Shown: one piece after another, positions 49,247 through 58,836 of the stretch
Layout of the letters: each line of letters starts with the position of its first letter
Numbering within the stretch: position 1 is the first letter of the stretch
Source of the DNA: Corynebacterium yonathiae
GTDB lineage: Bacteria; Actinomycetota; Actinomycetes; Mycobacteriales; Mycobacteriaceae
DNA length: 64,000 bases
Reading direction: 5' to 3'
Assembly: GCF_022288805.1 (NCBI RefSeq)
Contig: NZ_JAKOPM010000005.1
Span: forward strand, 65,938-129,937
Notes under the pieces: model-generated
Seen by the model: the letters and a program-made list of their open reading frames with translations, nothing else
The model's database searches: none
Told to the model about the DNA's origin: nothing
Translations under genes and position numbers: made by a program

Positions 49247-51967
49247 GTGACTGAGCAAAATAATGAGCAATTAGTTGGTACCAACCGCGCCGATGCGCTG
49301 CCCAAGTCTTGGGAGCCGCAGGCCGTAGAGAAGGACCTCTATGAGGGCTGGGTAGAAAAGGGCTACTTCACCCCGGATGCGAATTCGGAGGCCGAGCCTT
49401 ATTCCATCGTGCTGCCGCCGCCGAATGTGACCGGCCAGCTGCACATGGGCCACGCCTTGGACCACACGCTGATTGATTCCATTATCCGCCGCAAGCGCAT
49501 GCAGGGCTACGCCACTCTGTGGCTGCCCGGCGCCGATCACGCCGGCATCGCTACCCAGACCAAGGTCGAGGCCAAGCTCAAGGAGACCGAGGGCAAGAAG
49601 CGCTGGGACTATGAGCGCGAAGAATTCATTGGCAAGGTCTGGGAATGGAAGAAGCAGTACGGCGGCACCATCCAGAACCAGATGCGCGCCATTGGTGACT
49701 CCGTGGACTGGTCCCGCGAGCGCTTCACCTTGGATGATGGCCTCTCGCGCGCCGTACAGACCATCTTTAAGAACCTCTACGATGAGGGCATGATCTACCA
49801 GGCCAACCGCCTGGTGAACTGGTCGCCGGTGCTAGAGACCGCCGTCTCCGATATCGAGGTCGTGTACAAAGACGTCGAGGGCGAGCTGGTCTCCATCCGC
49901 TATGGCTCGCTGAACGACGATGAACCGCACCTCATCGTGGCCACCACCCGTGTGGAAACCATGCTGGGCGACGTCGCTATTGCCGTACACCCAGACGACG
50001 AGCGCTACGCCGACTTGGTGGGCAAGGAGCTGCCGCACCCATTCCGCGATGACCTGACACTCAAGATCATCGCCGACGATTACGTCGATATGGAATTTGG
50101 TACCGGTGCGGTGAAAATTACCCCAGCACACGATCCGAATGACTACGCAATGGGCACCCGCCACAACCTGGACATGCCCACGGTCATGGATACCACCGGC
50201 CACATTGCCAATACTGGCACCCGCTTCGACGGCCTGACCCGCGAGGAAGCCCGTGTGGAGATTCGCGAGGCACTGCGCGAGCAAGGCCGCATTGTCAAGG
50301 AAATTCGCCCGTACGTCCACTCTGTGGGCCACTCGGAGCGCTCCGGGGAACCCATCGAGCCGCGCTTGTCCCTGCAGTGGTTTGTGGACGTGGCCAAGAT
50401 GGCTAAGGCTTCTGGTGACGCTGTGCGCGAAGACGATACCACCTTGCACCCACAGTCGTTGGAGCCGCGCTACTTTGAATGGGTCGATGATATGCACGAT
50501 TGGTGCATCTCCCGCCAGTTGTGGTGGGGTCACCGCATTCCTATTTGGTACGGGCCGGAGGGCGAGGACGGCCAGCGCGACATCGTCTGCGTCGGCCCCG
50601 ATGAGGAGCCACCGGCAGGATACGAGCAGGACCCAGACGTATTGGATACCTGGTTCTCCTCCGCGCTGTGGCCATTTTCCACCCTGGGTTGGCCGGAAAA
50701 GACCCCGGATCTGGAGAAGTTTTACCCCACCAACGTGCTGGTCACTGCCTATGACATCTTGTTCTTCTGGGTAGCCCGCATGATGATGTTCGGTACTTTC
50801 GCTGGCTCTCATACCCCAGAGCTTTTGGGGGAGGGCACCGATGGTCGCCCGCAGGTTCCATTTAAGGATCTGTATCTACACGGCTTGGTCCGCGATGAGC
50901 AGGGCCGCAAGATGTCTAAGTCTTTGGGCAATGGCATTGATCCGATGGATTGGGTGCGCGACTATGGCGCAGACGCCCTGCGCTTTACCCTTGCGCGTGG
51001 GGCCAACCCGGGTGTGGACCTGCCATTGGGCTCTGATGCTGCCGCGGCTGCCCGCAACTTTGCCACCAAGCTCTTCAACGCCACCAAGTTTGCGCTCATG
51101 AATGGCGCCGGTGTAGCTACGCTGCCGAACCGCGCGGAGCTTAGCGACGCCGACCGGTGGATCCTCGACCGCGCCGAAGAGGTACGCGCCAAGGTGGATG
51201 CGTACCTGGATGATTACCAGTTTGCTAAGGCCAATGAGCTGCTCTACCACTTCACCTGGGACGAGCTATGTGACTGGTACTTGGAAATTGCCAAAACCCA
51301 AATCCCGCGTGATGGTGTCAGCGAGCAGGGCCGCAATACCCAGATTGTTCTGGGCCGCGTGCTAGACGTCGTCCTACGCCTGCTGCACCCGACCATGCCT
51401 TTCGTGACCGAGGTGCTCTGGAAGGCCTTGACCGGCGGCGAGTCCATCGTTGTGGCGCCGTGGCCTACCGTTGCCGATACCAATGGTGGCGCCACCAAGG
51501 ATGAGGTGGCCGCCCGCCGCATTGAGGATGCCGATAAGCTCATTACTGAGCTGCGCCGCTTCCGTTCTGACCAAGGGGTAAAGCCTTCTCAGAAGGTTCC
51601 CGGTCGCCTTGACTTCGCCGCGGCCGACCTGGCCGGCCAGGAAGAACTGGTGCGCAACTTGGCTAATACCACCGCACCAGGCGAGGACTTCGATCCTTCC
51701 GCCTCTATCGAGGTACGCCTTTCCCAGGCCACCGTGGAGGTCACCCTAGATACCCACGGTGCTGTAGACGTAGAAGCTGAGCGCAAGCGCCTAGAAAAGG
51801 ATCTGGCCAAGGCCAATAAGGAACTGGAGCAAACCGGCAAGAAGCTCGGCAATGAGAACTTCCTGTCCAAGGCGCCGGAAGAAGTGGTCAATAAGATTAA
51901 GCAGCGCCAGCAGATCGCCCGCGAAGAGGTCGAGCGCATCACCAGCCGTTTGGAAGGCCTGAAGTAG
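49247..51967 (+). CDS. valS: Valyl-tRNA synthetase
   Basis: The 906-aa class I synthetase charges tRNA-Val. The HIGH-like motif [11 protein letters not shown] lies near residue 61, K-M-S-K-S near 551, and a C-terminal coiled coil (about 845-905, repeated L-E-K-D-L-A-K). GTG 49247 is chosen because TAGAAT (49234-49239) lies 7 nt upstream and gives a leaderless start; GTG 49226 would lie before the -10. The stop overlaps the folC start by one base. Confidence 0.96.
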   Translation: MTEQNNEQLVGTNRADALPKSWEPQAVEKDLYEGWVEKGYFTPDANSEAEPYSIVLPPPNVTGQLHMGHALDHTLIDSIIRRKRMQGYATLWLPGADHAGIATQTKVEAKLKETEGKKRWDYEREEFIGKVWEWKKQYGGTIQNQMRAIGDSVDWSRERFTLDDGLSRAVQTIFKNLYDEGMIYQANRLVNWSPVLETAVSDIEVVYKDVEGELVSIRYGSLNDDEPHLIVATTRVETMLGDVAIAVHPDDERYADLVGKELPHPFRDDLTLKIIADDYVDMEFGTGAVKITPAHDPNDYAMGTRHNLDMPTVMDTTGHIANTGTRFDGLTREEARVEIREALREQGRIVKEIRPYVHSVGHSERSGEPIEPRLSLQWFVDVAKMAKASGDAVREDDTTLHPQSLEPRYFEWVDDMHDWCISRQLWWGHRIPIWYGPEGEDGQRDIVCVGPDEEPPAGYEQDPDVLDTWFSSALWPFSTLGWPEKTPDLEKFYPTNVLVTAYDILFFWVARMMMFGTFAGSHTPELLGEGTDGRPQVPFKDLYLHGLVRDEQGRKMSKSLGNGIDPMDWVRDYGADALRFTLARGANPGVDLPLGSDAAAAARNFATKLFNATKFALMNGAGVATLPNRAELSDADRWILDRAEEVRAKVDAYLDDYQFAKANELLYHFTWDELCDWYLEIAKTQIPRDGVSEQGRNTQIVLGRVLDVVLRLLHPTMPFVTEVLWKALTGGESIVVAPWPTVADTNGGATKDEVAARRIEDADKLITELRRFRSDQGVKPSQKVPGRLDFAAADLAGQEELVRNLANTTAPGEDFDPSASIEVRLSQATVEVTLDTHGAVDVEAERKRLEKDLAKANKELEQTGKKLGNENFLSKAPEEVVNKIKQRQQIAREEVERITSRLEGLK

Positions 51968-53502
51968 TGGCGGAGAAGGACAAGGATACAGAGGACTTTG
52001 AAATCGTCGATGCCCTCAAAGAAGGCACCGATGGTGGCCCAGTGGAAATCACTGAGTCGGGCCTGACGCTCAACTTGGGCATGGGCAGCGAGGACGAGTA
52101 CAACGAGGCCGCTCCGCAGGAGGTCTCCGCTGCGGAGCTACGCGCCCTTGCGGAGGTCGAGGAAGAACTCAACGAGCGTTGGCCCGAAACCAAGATTGAG
52201 CCTTCCCTCGACCGCATCGAGATGCTCATGGATCTGCTCGGTCACCCCGAGCGTTCTTTCGACGTCATCCACATTGCCGGCACCAACGGAAAGTCCTCTA
52301 CCGCGCGCATGGTCGATTCGCTTTTGCGTGCCTTCCACCGCCGAGTGGGTTTGGTAACCAGCCCACACCTGCAGCGCGTTACTGAGCGCATCGGCATTGA
52401 TGGCCAGCCCATTCACCCGCGCGATTATGTACGCATCTGGCACGAGATTAAGCCATTTGTGGAAATGGTCGATGCCGAATCGGACGTGCCTATGTCTAAG
52501 TTCGAGGTCCTCGTCGGCCTGTCCTATGCTGCGTTTGCCGACGCCCCCGTGGACGTCGCTGTCGTCGAAGTCGGCCTTGGCGGACGTTGGGACGCTACCA
52601 ATGTGGTCAACGCGGATGTCTCTGTCATTACCCCGGTGGGCATGGACCACACGGATTACCTGGGGGAGACGATCACTGAAATCGCAGGCGAGAAAGCTGG
52701 CATTATTAAGCCACGCGAAGACGCCGACGATCCATTGACCCCGAACGAAAACATTGTCGTCATTGCTGAACAGGACCCGGAGGCTATGCGCGTCATCCTG
52801 CAGCAGGCAGTGGACGTCGAGGCAGGCGTGGCTCGATCCGGTTCCGAGTTTGCCGCCCTCGAATCGCGCATTGCCGTTGGCGGCCAGCAGGTGAATATTC
52901 AAGGCCTCGGCGGCCTGTATGAGGATATATTCATGCCCCTACATGGCGAGCACCAAGCCAAGAACGCCGCCGTGGCCCTTGCAGCGGTGGAGGCTTTCTT
53001 CGGCGCATCTGCCGGCCACTCGCTGGATATCGCGACTGTGCGTAATGGCTTTGCCCAGGCAATTTCGCCCGGCCGCTTGGAGCGCGTGCGTACCTCGCCC
53101 ACGACGTTTATTGACGCCGCTCATAATCCCCACGGCGCCAAGGCTTTAGGCGCAGCGTTGGACCGCGATTTCGACTTCGCCCGCCTCATCGGTGTGCTGT
53201 CCATCTTTGCGGATAAGGATGCGACCGGAGTTCTCACCGCGTTGGAGCCGTATCTGACCGAGGTTGTCATTACCCAAAACTCCTCGCCGCGTGCCTTCGA
53301 CGCCTATGAGTTGGCCGAAACTGCCCGCGATATATACGGCGAAGAGCGCGTGCACGTTGCCGACGATCTCCCCGGCGCCTATGCCCAGGCCGTGGAACTT
53401 GCCGAAGACGCGGAGGTCCAGTCCGGCTCCGGCATTATCATCACCGGCTCGGTCGTCACCGCTGGTGATGCCCGCGCGATGTTTGGAAAGGAACCTGCAT
53501 GA
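51967..53502 (+). CDS. folC: Bifunctional dihydrofolate/folylpolyglutamate synthase
   Basis: The 511-aa ligase adds glutamate to (dihydro)folate. The P-loop G-T-N-G-K-S-S lies near residue 107, after an acidic N-terminal extension of about 55 residues not found in E. coli FolC. The start is GTG 51967, overlapping the valS stop, so translation is coupled. The 3' end overlaps the DUF4233 gene by 4 bp. Confidence 0.94.
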   Translation: MAEKDKDTEDFEIVDALKEGTDGGPVEITESGLTLNLGMGSEDEYNEAAPQEVSAAELRALAEVEEELNERWPETKIEPSLDRIEMLMDLLGHPERSFDVIHIAGTNGKSSTARMVDSLLRAFHRRVGLVTSPHLQRVTERIGIDGQPIHPRDYVRIWHEIKPFVEMVDAESDVPMSKFEVLVGLSYAAFADAPVDVAVVEVGLGGRWDATNVVNADVSVITPVGMDHTDYLGETITEIAGEKAGIIKPREDADDPLTPNENIVVIAEQDPEAMRVILQQAVDVEAGVARSGSEFAALESRIAVGGQQVNIQGLGGLYEDIFMPLHGEHQAKNAAVALAAVEAFFGASAGHSLDIATVRNGFAQAISPGRLERVRTSPTTFIDAAHNPHGAKALGAALDRDFDFARLIGVLSIFADKDATGVLTALEPYLTEVVITQNSSPRAFDAYELAETARDIYGEERVHVADDLPGAYAQAVELAEDAEVQSGSGIIITGSVVTAGDARAMFGKEPA

Positions 53503-54011
53503 GCCGCGACAATCACCACCCAGGCGGAGAGCGCCAACCCCGCCCGCCCCGCAGCAGCCGTGCCCGCGGCCGCGAGGAACATATCCCTGAAAGCGAGATC
53601 GGGCCCCTAGGCATGGGCCAAGCCCCAGTCAAGGACCCACTTAAAAGCTTCAACGGGATGGTCATTGCCAGCTCCCTGACCATGGAGGCGCTCGCCCTAT
53701 CCTTCGCACTGCCGATGCTGTACAAGCTGTATGACGGTACCTTGTGGACCCCCTTCAATTACGGCTTTGTCATCGCCGCAGTGGTATTCCACCTCGTGAT
53801 GATCGCGTTCATGAATAAGAAGTGGGCGCTGTCTGTCATCGTATGGGCGCAGCTGTTGTGCGTCATTGTGGGCTTTATGGTCCACTGGGCTGTGGCCGCC
53901 ATCTTCATCATCTTTGGCATGGAGTGGCTGCTAGCCGTATACCTGCGCAGCAACCTCATCGCCCGTATGAAGCGCGGATACCTCACCACGCAGCACCTCA
54001 ACGAGAAATAG
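53499..54011 (+). CDS. DUF4233 membrane protein
   Basis: The 170-aa protein has a polar, Pro/Arg-rich N terminus (about 50 residues) and about four membrane spans. A DUF4233 protein after folC is the standard order in actinobacteria. ATGA overlaps the folC stop. The role is unknown; its place suggests coupled expression with folate and tRNA-charging genes. Confidence 0.88.
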   Translation: MSRDNHHPGGERQPRPPRSSRARGREEHIPESEIGPLGMGQAPVKDPLKSFNGMVIASSLTMEALALSFALPMLYKLYDGTLWTPFNYGFVIAAVVFHLVMIAFMNKKWALSVIVWAQLLCVIVGFMVHWAVAAIFIIFGMEWLLAVYLRSNLIARMKRGYLTTQHLNEK

Positions 54012-54066
54012 CACGGTAGCCTTGACGGCCTTCGGCGAGTGGCCAAGACGCGATAGACTGGCGGCC

Positions 54067-54378
54067 ATGCGCACTCTCTATCTCGTCCTTGCCGCACTCG
54101 CTTGTGTTGCCGCGGTGGTAGCCCGCGCCGCTACGGGAACGCCGTGGCTACCGCTAGTCGCCCTCATTATTGGCGGCGTTTTTCTGGTTTTGGCCCTGCG
54201 GAGCAACTTCGAACCGGCCAAAGAAGCCACCTTCGAGGATTTGGATAAGGAACAGCGAGCGGAGCTGCAACGCCTGTTGGCTAATGGACAGTTTGGCGCC
54301 GCAGTAGGCCAGGTACGCCTGTGGTTCAGAGGGACTTCGCAGGGGCGCGCCGAAGAGATAGTTAAACAACTCGCATAG
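54067..54378 (+). CDS. Small membrane protein of unknown function
   Basis: The 103-aa protein has two hydrophobic segments (about 3-23 and 27-45) and a soluble helical tail. ATG 54067 follows TAGACT (54054-54059) by 7 nt, so it is probably leaderless; an upstream start at 54022 is less likely. It lies in the conserved gap between DUF4233 and ndk. I do not recognise the function. Confidence 0.75.
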   Translation: MRTLYLVLAALACVAAVVARAATGTPWLPLVALIIGGVFLVLALRSNFEPAKEATFEDLDKEQRAELQRLLANGQFGAAVGQVRLWFRGTSQGRAEEIVKQLA

Positions 54379-54456
54379 CCCTGGACCCCACACTTTTACC
54401 CCAAAGGAATACCCCAGCGCGCGACGCATGTGTGCGGTTTCGGTACAGTGTGGGGC

Positions 54457-54867
54457 ATGACTGAACGTACACTGATTCTCATCAAGCCGGACGGCGTAAA
54501 GAACGGCCACGTAGGCGAAATCATCTCCCGCATCGAGCGTAAGGGCCTGAAGCTGGCCGAGCTCGATCTGCGCGTTGCTGACCGCGAGACCGCGGAGAAG
54601 CACTACGAGGAGCACAAGGATAAGCCATTCTTCGGTGACCTCGTCGAGTTCATCACCTCCGCACCGCTTATCGCTGGTGTTGTCGAGGGCGAGCGTGCCA
54701 TCGAGGCATGGCGTCAGCTGGCCGGTGGCACCGACCCAGTTTCCAAGGCCACCCCGGGCACCATCCGCGGCGACTTCGCTCTGACCGTTGGCGAGAACAT
54801 CGTGCACGGCTCTGACTCACCAGAGTCCGCAGAGCGCGAAATCGCTATCTGGTTCCCGAACCTTTAA
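54457..54867 (+). CDS. ndk: Nucleoside diphosphate kinase
   Basis: The 136-aa enzyme transfers the gamma-phosphate between nucleotides through catalytic His117 (N-I-V-H-G-S-D), with I-K-P-D-G-V near residue 9. TACAGT (54444-54449) lies 7 nt before ATG 54457, so the transcript is likely leaderless. A strong terminator follows. Confidence 0.97.
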   Translation: MTERTLILIKPDGVKNGHVGEIISRIERKGLKLAELDLRVADRETAEKHYEEHKDKPFFGDLVEFITSAPLIAGVVEGERAIEAWRQLAGGTDPVSKATPGTIRGDFALTVGENIVHGSDSPESAEREIAIWFPNL

Positions 54868-54894
54868 AGCCTTTATAGCGTTTCGTACGCACTT

Positions 54895-54920
54895 AAGCCC
54901 GAGCCACCGGCTCGGGCTTT
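54895..54920 (+). terminator. Terminator after ndk
   Basis: AAGCCCGAGCC-ACC-GGCTCGGGCTT forms a perfect 11-bp stem followed by TATT. Confidence 0.88.
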
Positions 54921-55028
54921 ATTCATAGCGTCACCTGGTCCCTCGTTATATGGGCAGCGAGCAGGAGCACAACACGGCTACACTGGTGCGGCTAAGAACT
55001 ATTTTCAACAAGACGTAGGGAGGCGCAT

Positions 55029-56333
55029 ATGCGCGGCTACGCGGTCGTAGACATTGAGACCACCGGATTTTCCTATAAGCACGGGCACCGCATCGTTGAA
55101 ATTGGCGTCGTGGAGCTCTCGCCGGAAGGAGCAGTGCAGGATTCCTGGGAAACGCTCATTAACCCGCAACGCCATATCGCGGCCACGGAAATTCATGGCA
55201 TTTCCGCCTCTGATGTTCTAGGCGCGCCCACCTTTGCGCAAGTAGCGGACAAGCTGGCTAATTCTCTCGAAGACCGCATATTCGTTGCTCACAATGCGGG
55301 ATTCGATCGGACCTTTATTCAGTCCGAGCTGCTGGCTTGTCGCGCCTGTTCTGAAGAGGCCTTGCCGGCGATCGATACGGCCGTATTGGCACGCAGGTAT
55401 CTTGGTCTTCCCAAGGTGAAGCTGGGGGATTGCTGCGCCCATCTGGGAATTCATAATGAGTTGGCACACTCCGCATTGGCGGATGCGATGGCCACGGCGC
55501 AACTATTCCAGCATTTCCTGGCCAATACCCCGGCAGCCCAAGAGAACTATATGAGTGAGCGCTTGGCTGAGCAACAGCTGTATCGCAGCCTGGCACCCCA
55601 CCCGGGTTGGGTGGAGCCGGCACTTCTCAGCCGCGCAGCTGCGGAATCCGCCAAGCAAGCGGCACAGTACGGCGGCTGGTTCGCCGGGCTCGTCGCACAA
55701 CGTGAGACGCCATCGAATACGGCTGCGGAAGACTATTTCAAGCTTCTCGATGCCGCCTTGCTCGACCGCCGCCTCTCCGCCACCGAGCAAACCCAATTGC
55801 TGGCCTTTGCTCAAGCACATGGGCTCGATGAACATGGTCTGCGCGAGCTGCATGAAGCCTATATCACGCTGCTGATTGAAGAAGCCTGGGCTGATGGTGT
55901 TGTCACGGCTGAGGAACGCGCCATCCTGGCTTCTGCCGGCCGCGCCTTGGGGATCCCGGCTTCTGATATCGAGGCTGCCGTAGACCCCGACACCGCTCCA
56001 CAGGCAGAAGGTCGGCATGGTGCCCCTAGTGAAGAGGCGCCGCAAGGTTCTGATGAGGACGGCAGTATTGGCGGACTCGCCAGCATGGGCGGCATTGTGG
56101 TGAGCGCTGGCGAGCGAGTAACCATTACCGGCGCTAAGGCCTACTCAACTGCGGAATGGGAAGAGTATTTTGCCGCGCACGGCGTGGAAATTGGCGGCCT
56201 AGCCAAAAAGACCAAGGTGCTCATCGCCGGTGACCCGGACTCGCAATCGGGCAAAGCCAAGAAAGCGAAGCAGTATGGCATTCCCATCGTTGCGGAAGAC
56301 GTCGCCCGTGAGGTCATTCACTTCGCAGACTAA
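55029..56333 (+). CDS. DEDDh exonuclease with C-terminal BRCT domain
   Basis: The 434-aa protein starts with a DnaQ-like exonuclease (residues 1-165): D-I-E-T-T-G near 8, H-N-A-G-F-D near 88 and H-S-A-L-A-D near 146 supply the DEDDh residues. A helical region (about 235-320), possibly TerB-like, follows. The C terminus (about 352-434) is a BRCT domain (V-T-I-T-G-A, then L-A-K-K-T-K-V-L-I-A-G). It probably acts in DNA repair or proofreading rather than as the replicative epsilon subunit. GGGAGG precedes ATG 55029. It converges on arsR. Confidence 0.88.
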   Translation: MRGYAVVDIETTGFSYKHGHRIVEIGVVELSPEGAVQDSWETLINPQRHIAATEIHGISASDVLGAPTFAQVADKLANSLEDRIFVAHNAGFDRTFIQSELLACRACSEEALPAIDTAVLARRYLGLPKVKLGDCCAHLGIHNELAHSALADAMATAQLFQHFLANTPAAQENYMSERLAEQQLYRSLAPHPGWVEPALLSRAAAESAKQAAQYGGWFAGLVAQRETPSNTAAEDYFKLLDAALLDRRLSATEQTQLLAFAQAHGLDEHGLRELHEAYITLLIEEAWADGVVTAEERAILASAGRALGIPASDIEAAVDPDTAPQAEGRHGAPSEEAPQGSDEDGSIGGLASMGGIVVSAGERVTITGAKAYSTAEWEEYFAAHGVEIGGLAKKTKVLIAGDPDSQSGKAKKAKQYGIPIVAEDVAREVIHFAD

Positions 56334-56346
56334 GACTGGAACTCTC

Positions 56347-56697
56347 CTAATCGAAGGAGAGTAATTGGCGCAGTGTGCTGAAGGCTTCCTTTTGCACTCG
56401 ATGGGTAACGGTACGGCCCGATTGCTGCTTGATTAAAAGGCCAGATTCCCTCAACTTGCCGAGGTGATGAGATACCGTCGGTTGGCTAAGCCCAGAGAGC
56501 TCGGTCAACTGCGTAACACTCATCGGGCCGCAGCCCTCATCGCACAATATGGACAGCAGGCGCAGGCGGGCAGGGTCAGCAAGTACTTTAAATTGCTGGG
56601 AAAAGCGCAGGGAATCGCTCTGGCTGAGCGGACCACTGCTCAGGGAGCAGCACTGCCCGTCGGGGGTGTTATCGGCATTGCTAGGGGAGGAGTCCAT
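56347..56697 (-). CDS. ArsR family arsenic-responsive repressor
   Basis: The 116-aa SmtB/ArsR regulator has the winged helix around residues 55-95 (L-S-Q-P-T-V-S-H-H-L-G-K-L). An N-terminal Cys pair (C16-C17) and Cys52/Cys56 match the As(III) site of corynebacterial ArsR (Cys15, Cys16, Cys55). TATACT lies 6 nt before ATG 56697, giving a leaderless start; the upstream in-frame codon is GTG. It is divergent from acr3 and a palindrome lies between. Confidence 0.88.
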   Translation of the reverse strand: MDSSPSNADNTPDGQCCSLSSGPLSQSDSLRFSQQFKVLADPARLRLLSILCDEGCGPMSVTQLTELSGLSQPTVSHHLGKLRESGLLIKQQSGRTVTHRVQKEAFSTLRQLLSFD

Positions 56698-56732
56698 GCA
56701 CACAGTATAAAGAGGCTGCTTCGCACTCTGTT

Positions 56733-56752
56733 ATATTGACGAGTATCAATAT
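56733..56752. promoter_or_regulatory. Candidate ArsR operator
   Basis: ATATTGA-CGAGTA-TCAATAT is a 7-6-7 palindrome in the divergent arsR/acr3 gap, of the TTGA/TCAA type bound by ArsR proteins. Confidence 0.7.
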
Positions 56753-56806
56753 GGGTGATTAAAGTACTGCCTTGAAATGTGAATTCCTCGTCGCGCAAGG
56801 AGAGTC

Positions 56807-57871
56807 ATGGCCGTTCCGCAACGCCCAAAATTGTCATTTCTCGATAGATTCCTTCCCGTCTGGATCATCATGGCCATGGCCGCGGGGCTATTGATCGGAC
56901 ACTTCCTGCCAGGTATTGGAGAAGCCCTATCTGCTCTAGAGGTGGGCGGTATTTCTCTTCCGATTGCACTAGGACTGCTAGTTATGATGTATCCGCCCCT
57001 GGCGAAAGTCCGCTATGAAAAGACTCGGGACATCGCCGCAGATGGCCGCTTGATGGTGGTGTCAATCGTGTTGAACTGGCTGGTGGGGCCTGCATTGATG
57101 TTCACCCTGGCGTGGATATTTCTTGCCGACCAGCCCGAGCTGCGAACCGGCCTGATTATTGTTGGGTTAGCCCGCTGTATCGCAATGGTCCTAGTGTGGT
57201 CCGATCTCTCCTGTGCCGACCGAGAGGCCACCGCTGTTCTCGTGGCTATTAATTCCGTTTTCCAAGTAGCTATGTTTGGCGTTATGGGCTGGTTTTACCT
57301 GCAGGTTCTTCCTGGTTGGCTAGGCCTGGATACCACCTCTGCGGATTTCTCTTTCTGGTCTATCGTCACCGCGGTCCTAGTATTTTTGGGAGTTCCCTTG
57401 TTACTTGGTGTGCTCTCGCGGGCTTGGGGTGAGAAAGCCAAAGGTCGCGAATGGTTTGAAAACCGCTTCCTTCCGGCAATTGCTCCCTTGGCGATGATTG
57501 GTCTGCTTTATACCATTGTGTTGCTATTTTCCCTGCAGGGAGAGCAGCTGGTAGCGCAGCCCACGGCGGTGGTCAAGGTCGCGATCCCGTTGGTTATCTA
57601 CTTCGTAGGGATGTTTTTCTTAGCTCTGGGCGTAGCGAAGTTAGTGGGAATGAACTACGCGCAATCCGCTTCCGTGGCCTTTACCGCAGCAGGCAATAAT
57701 TTCGAATTAGCCATCGCGGTTTCCATTGGCACTTTTGGCGTTGCTTCCGCGCAGGCTCTAGCCGGCACCATCGGACCTCTCATTGAGATTCCGGTGCTCG
57801 TCGGACTCGTCTACGTAATGCTCTGGATAGGGCCGAAGCTATTTCCGGGAGATACAAGCTTGCCGCGTTAA
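56807..57871 (+). CDS. acr3: Arsenite efflux transporter, ACR3 family
   Basis: The 354-aa membrane protein has about ten spans and the ACR3 segment G-L-A-R-C-I-A-M-V-L-V-W near residue 121, whose Cys is essential for arsenite transport. It exports As(III)/Sb(III). No arsC arsenate reductase follows in the window. AAGGAG lies before the ATG. It converges on and overlaps the next gene by 4 bp. Confidence 0.93.
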   Translation: MAVPQRPKLSFLDRFLPVWIIMAMAAGLLIGHFLPGIGEALSALEVGGISLPIALGLLVMMYPPLAKVRYEKTRDIAADGRLMVVSIVLNWLVGPALMFTLAWIFLADQPELRTGLIIVGLARCIAMVLVWSDLSCADREATAVLVAINSVFQVAMFGVMGWFYLQVLPGWLGLDTTSADFSFWSIVTAVLVFLGVPLLLGVLSRAWGEKAKGREWFENRFLPAIAPLAMIGLLYTIVLLFSLQGEQLVAQPTAVVKVAIPLVIYFVGMFFLALGVAKLVGMNYAQSASVAFTAAGNNFELAIAVSIGTFGVASAQALAGTIGPLIEIPVLVGLVYVMLWIGPKLFPGDTSLPR

Positions 57872-58635
57872 CGCCTGCCCAATTGATAGAGGCAACGAAC
57901 CCCGGTAGGTGTGACGGTGTTTTTCCAGTCTTTGGGCGCAGAGCGCAAGGCGATGCGGTCAAGTTTCACTAGGCCCGCCTGTGCCAATTCATCAAGGTGC
58001 TTGCACACTAGGTCGAGATCGACCTGCATGAATTTGGACAGGGCCCTAGCGGAGACCGTATTTCCTTGCACCGCGCCGGCGGCTATGAGGGCGGTGAGGG
58101 TGTCTACGTGGGCGTCGGCAAGCTCTAGGCGAGCCTCGGTTACTCCTTCGAGCGGATCTTTTTCCAGAATCTTATTAATGCGCCGCCGGCCAATCCGAAA
58201 GGATTGGGAAAACATCGCCCACAGTCCCAAAGGCAAGCCGCATGCCCACCACGCCCCCGACAGGACACCGGCAATGGGCGGGGCAAGTTCTACCTCCGGC
58301 ACCAGCCCGGCTGCACTCAGCGGGGCCATGGCCAGCGGCGCGGCGATGGGGATAAGCGGGGCGATATAGGCAATGGTGGGATAGTCGCCCTCGCGATACT
58401 CCTCCCGCGCGGCGTTGATGCCGCGCGGGTAATTGCGGATGAGGTGCACTAACCCCAGCACCGCAAAGATGGCAAAAATACCGGCTCCCACCAGCATATA
58501 ATCCACGCCGGTGTTGGCGAATCCAATGGCAAATCCAGCAGGAACGCCGAAATAAAGCGCCGAGCGTACAGGGATTTCATTGCGCTGCCGGTACTGCGCA
58601 AGCTCGCGGGCGGGGATTCGTGCTAGTTCTGCCAC
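57868..58635 (-). CDS. Membrane protein with C-terminal winged-helix-like region, unknown
   Basis: The 255-aa protein has about four hydrophobic segments (about 22-62 and 87-142) followed by a soluble region (about 170-250) that resembles a winged helix (T-V-S-A-R-A-L-S-K-F-M then L-D-L-V-C-K-H-L-D-E-L-A). GTG 58635 is chosen as a leaderless start, with TATGTT just upstream, and an upstream ATG is possible. It is divergent from rne. I do not recognise the family; it might be a membrane-bound regulator. Confidence 0.65.
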   Translation of the reverse strand: MAELARIPARELAQYRQRNEIPVRSALYFGVPAGFAIGFANTGVDYMLVGAGIFAIFAVLGLVHLIRNYPRGINAAREEYREGDYPTIAYIAPLIPIAAPLAMAPLSAAGLVPEVELAPPIAGVLSGAWWACGLPLGLWAMFSQSFRIGRRRINKILEKDPLEGVTEARLELADAHVDTLTALIAAGAVQGNTVSARALSKFMQVDLDLVCKHLDELAQAGLVKLDRIALRSAPKDWKNTVTPTGVRCLYQLGRR

Positions 58636-58836
58636 CCTGTCAACATAACACCGCCTGCCAGCTTGACCGCGTTTCTGTGACACAATGGTCATTAGCGCGT
58701 ACGAGACGCGTAATAACTTAATACCCACAAACTTTTACAGCGCGCAAAATACCTCGCGCGGCGGCGGTACAGTCCATGCTGTGCCTGCGCCCGAGGTAGC
58801 GCCAGATACGGACGATGTACAGGAGTAAGCCCGAAC

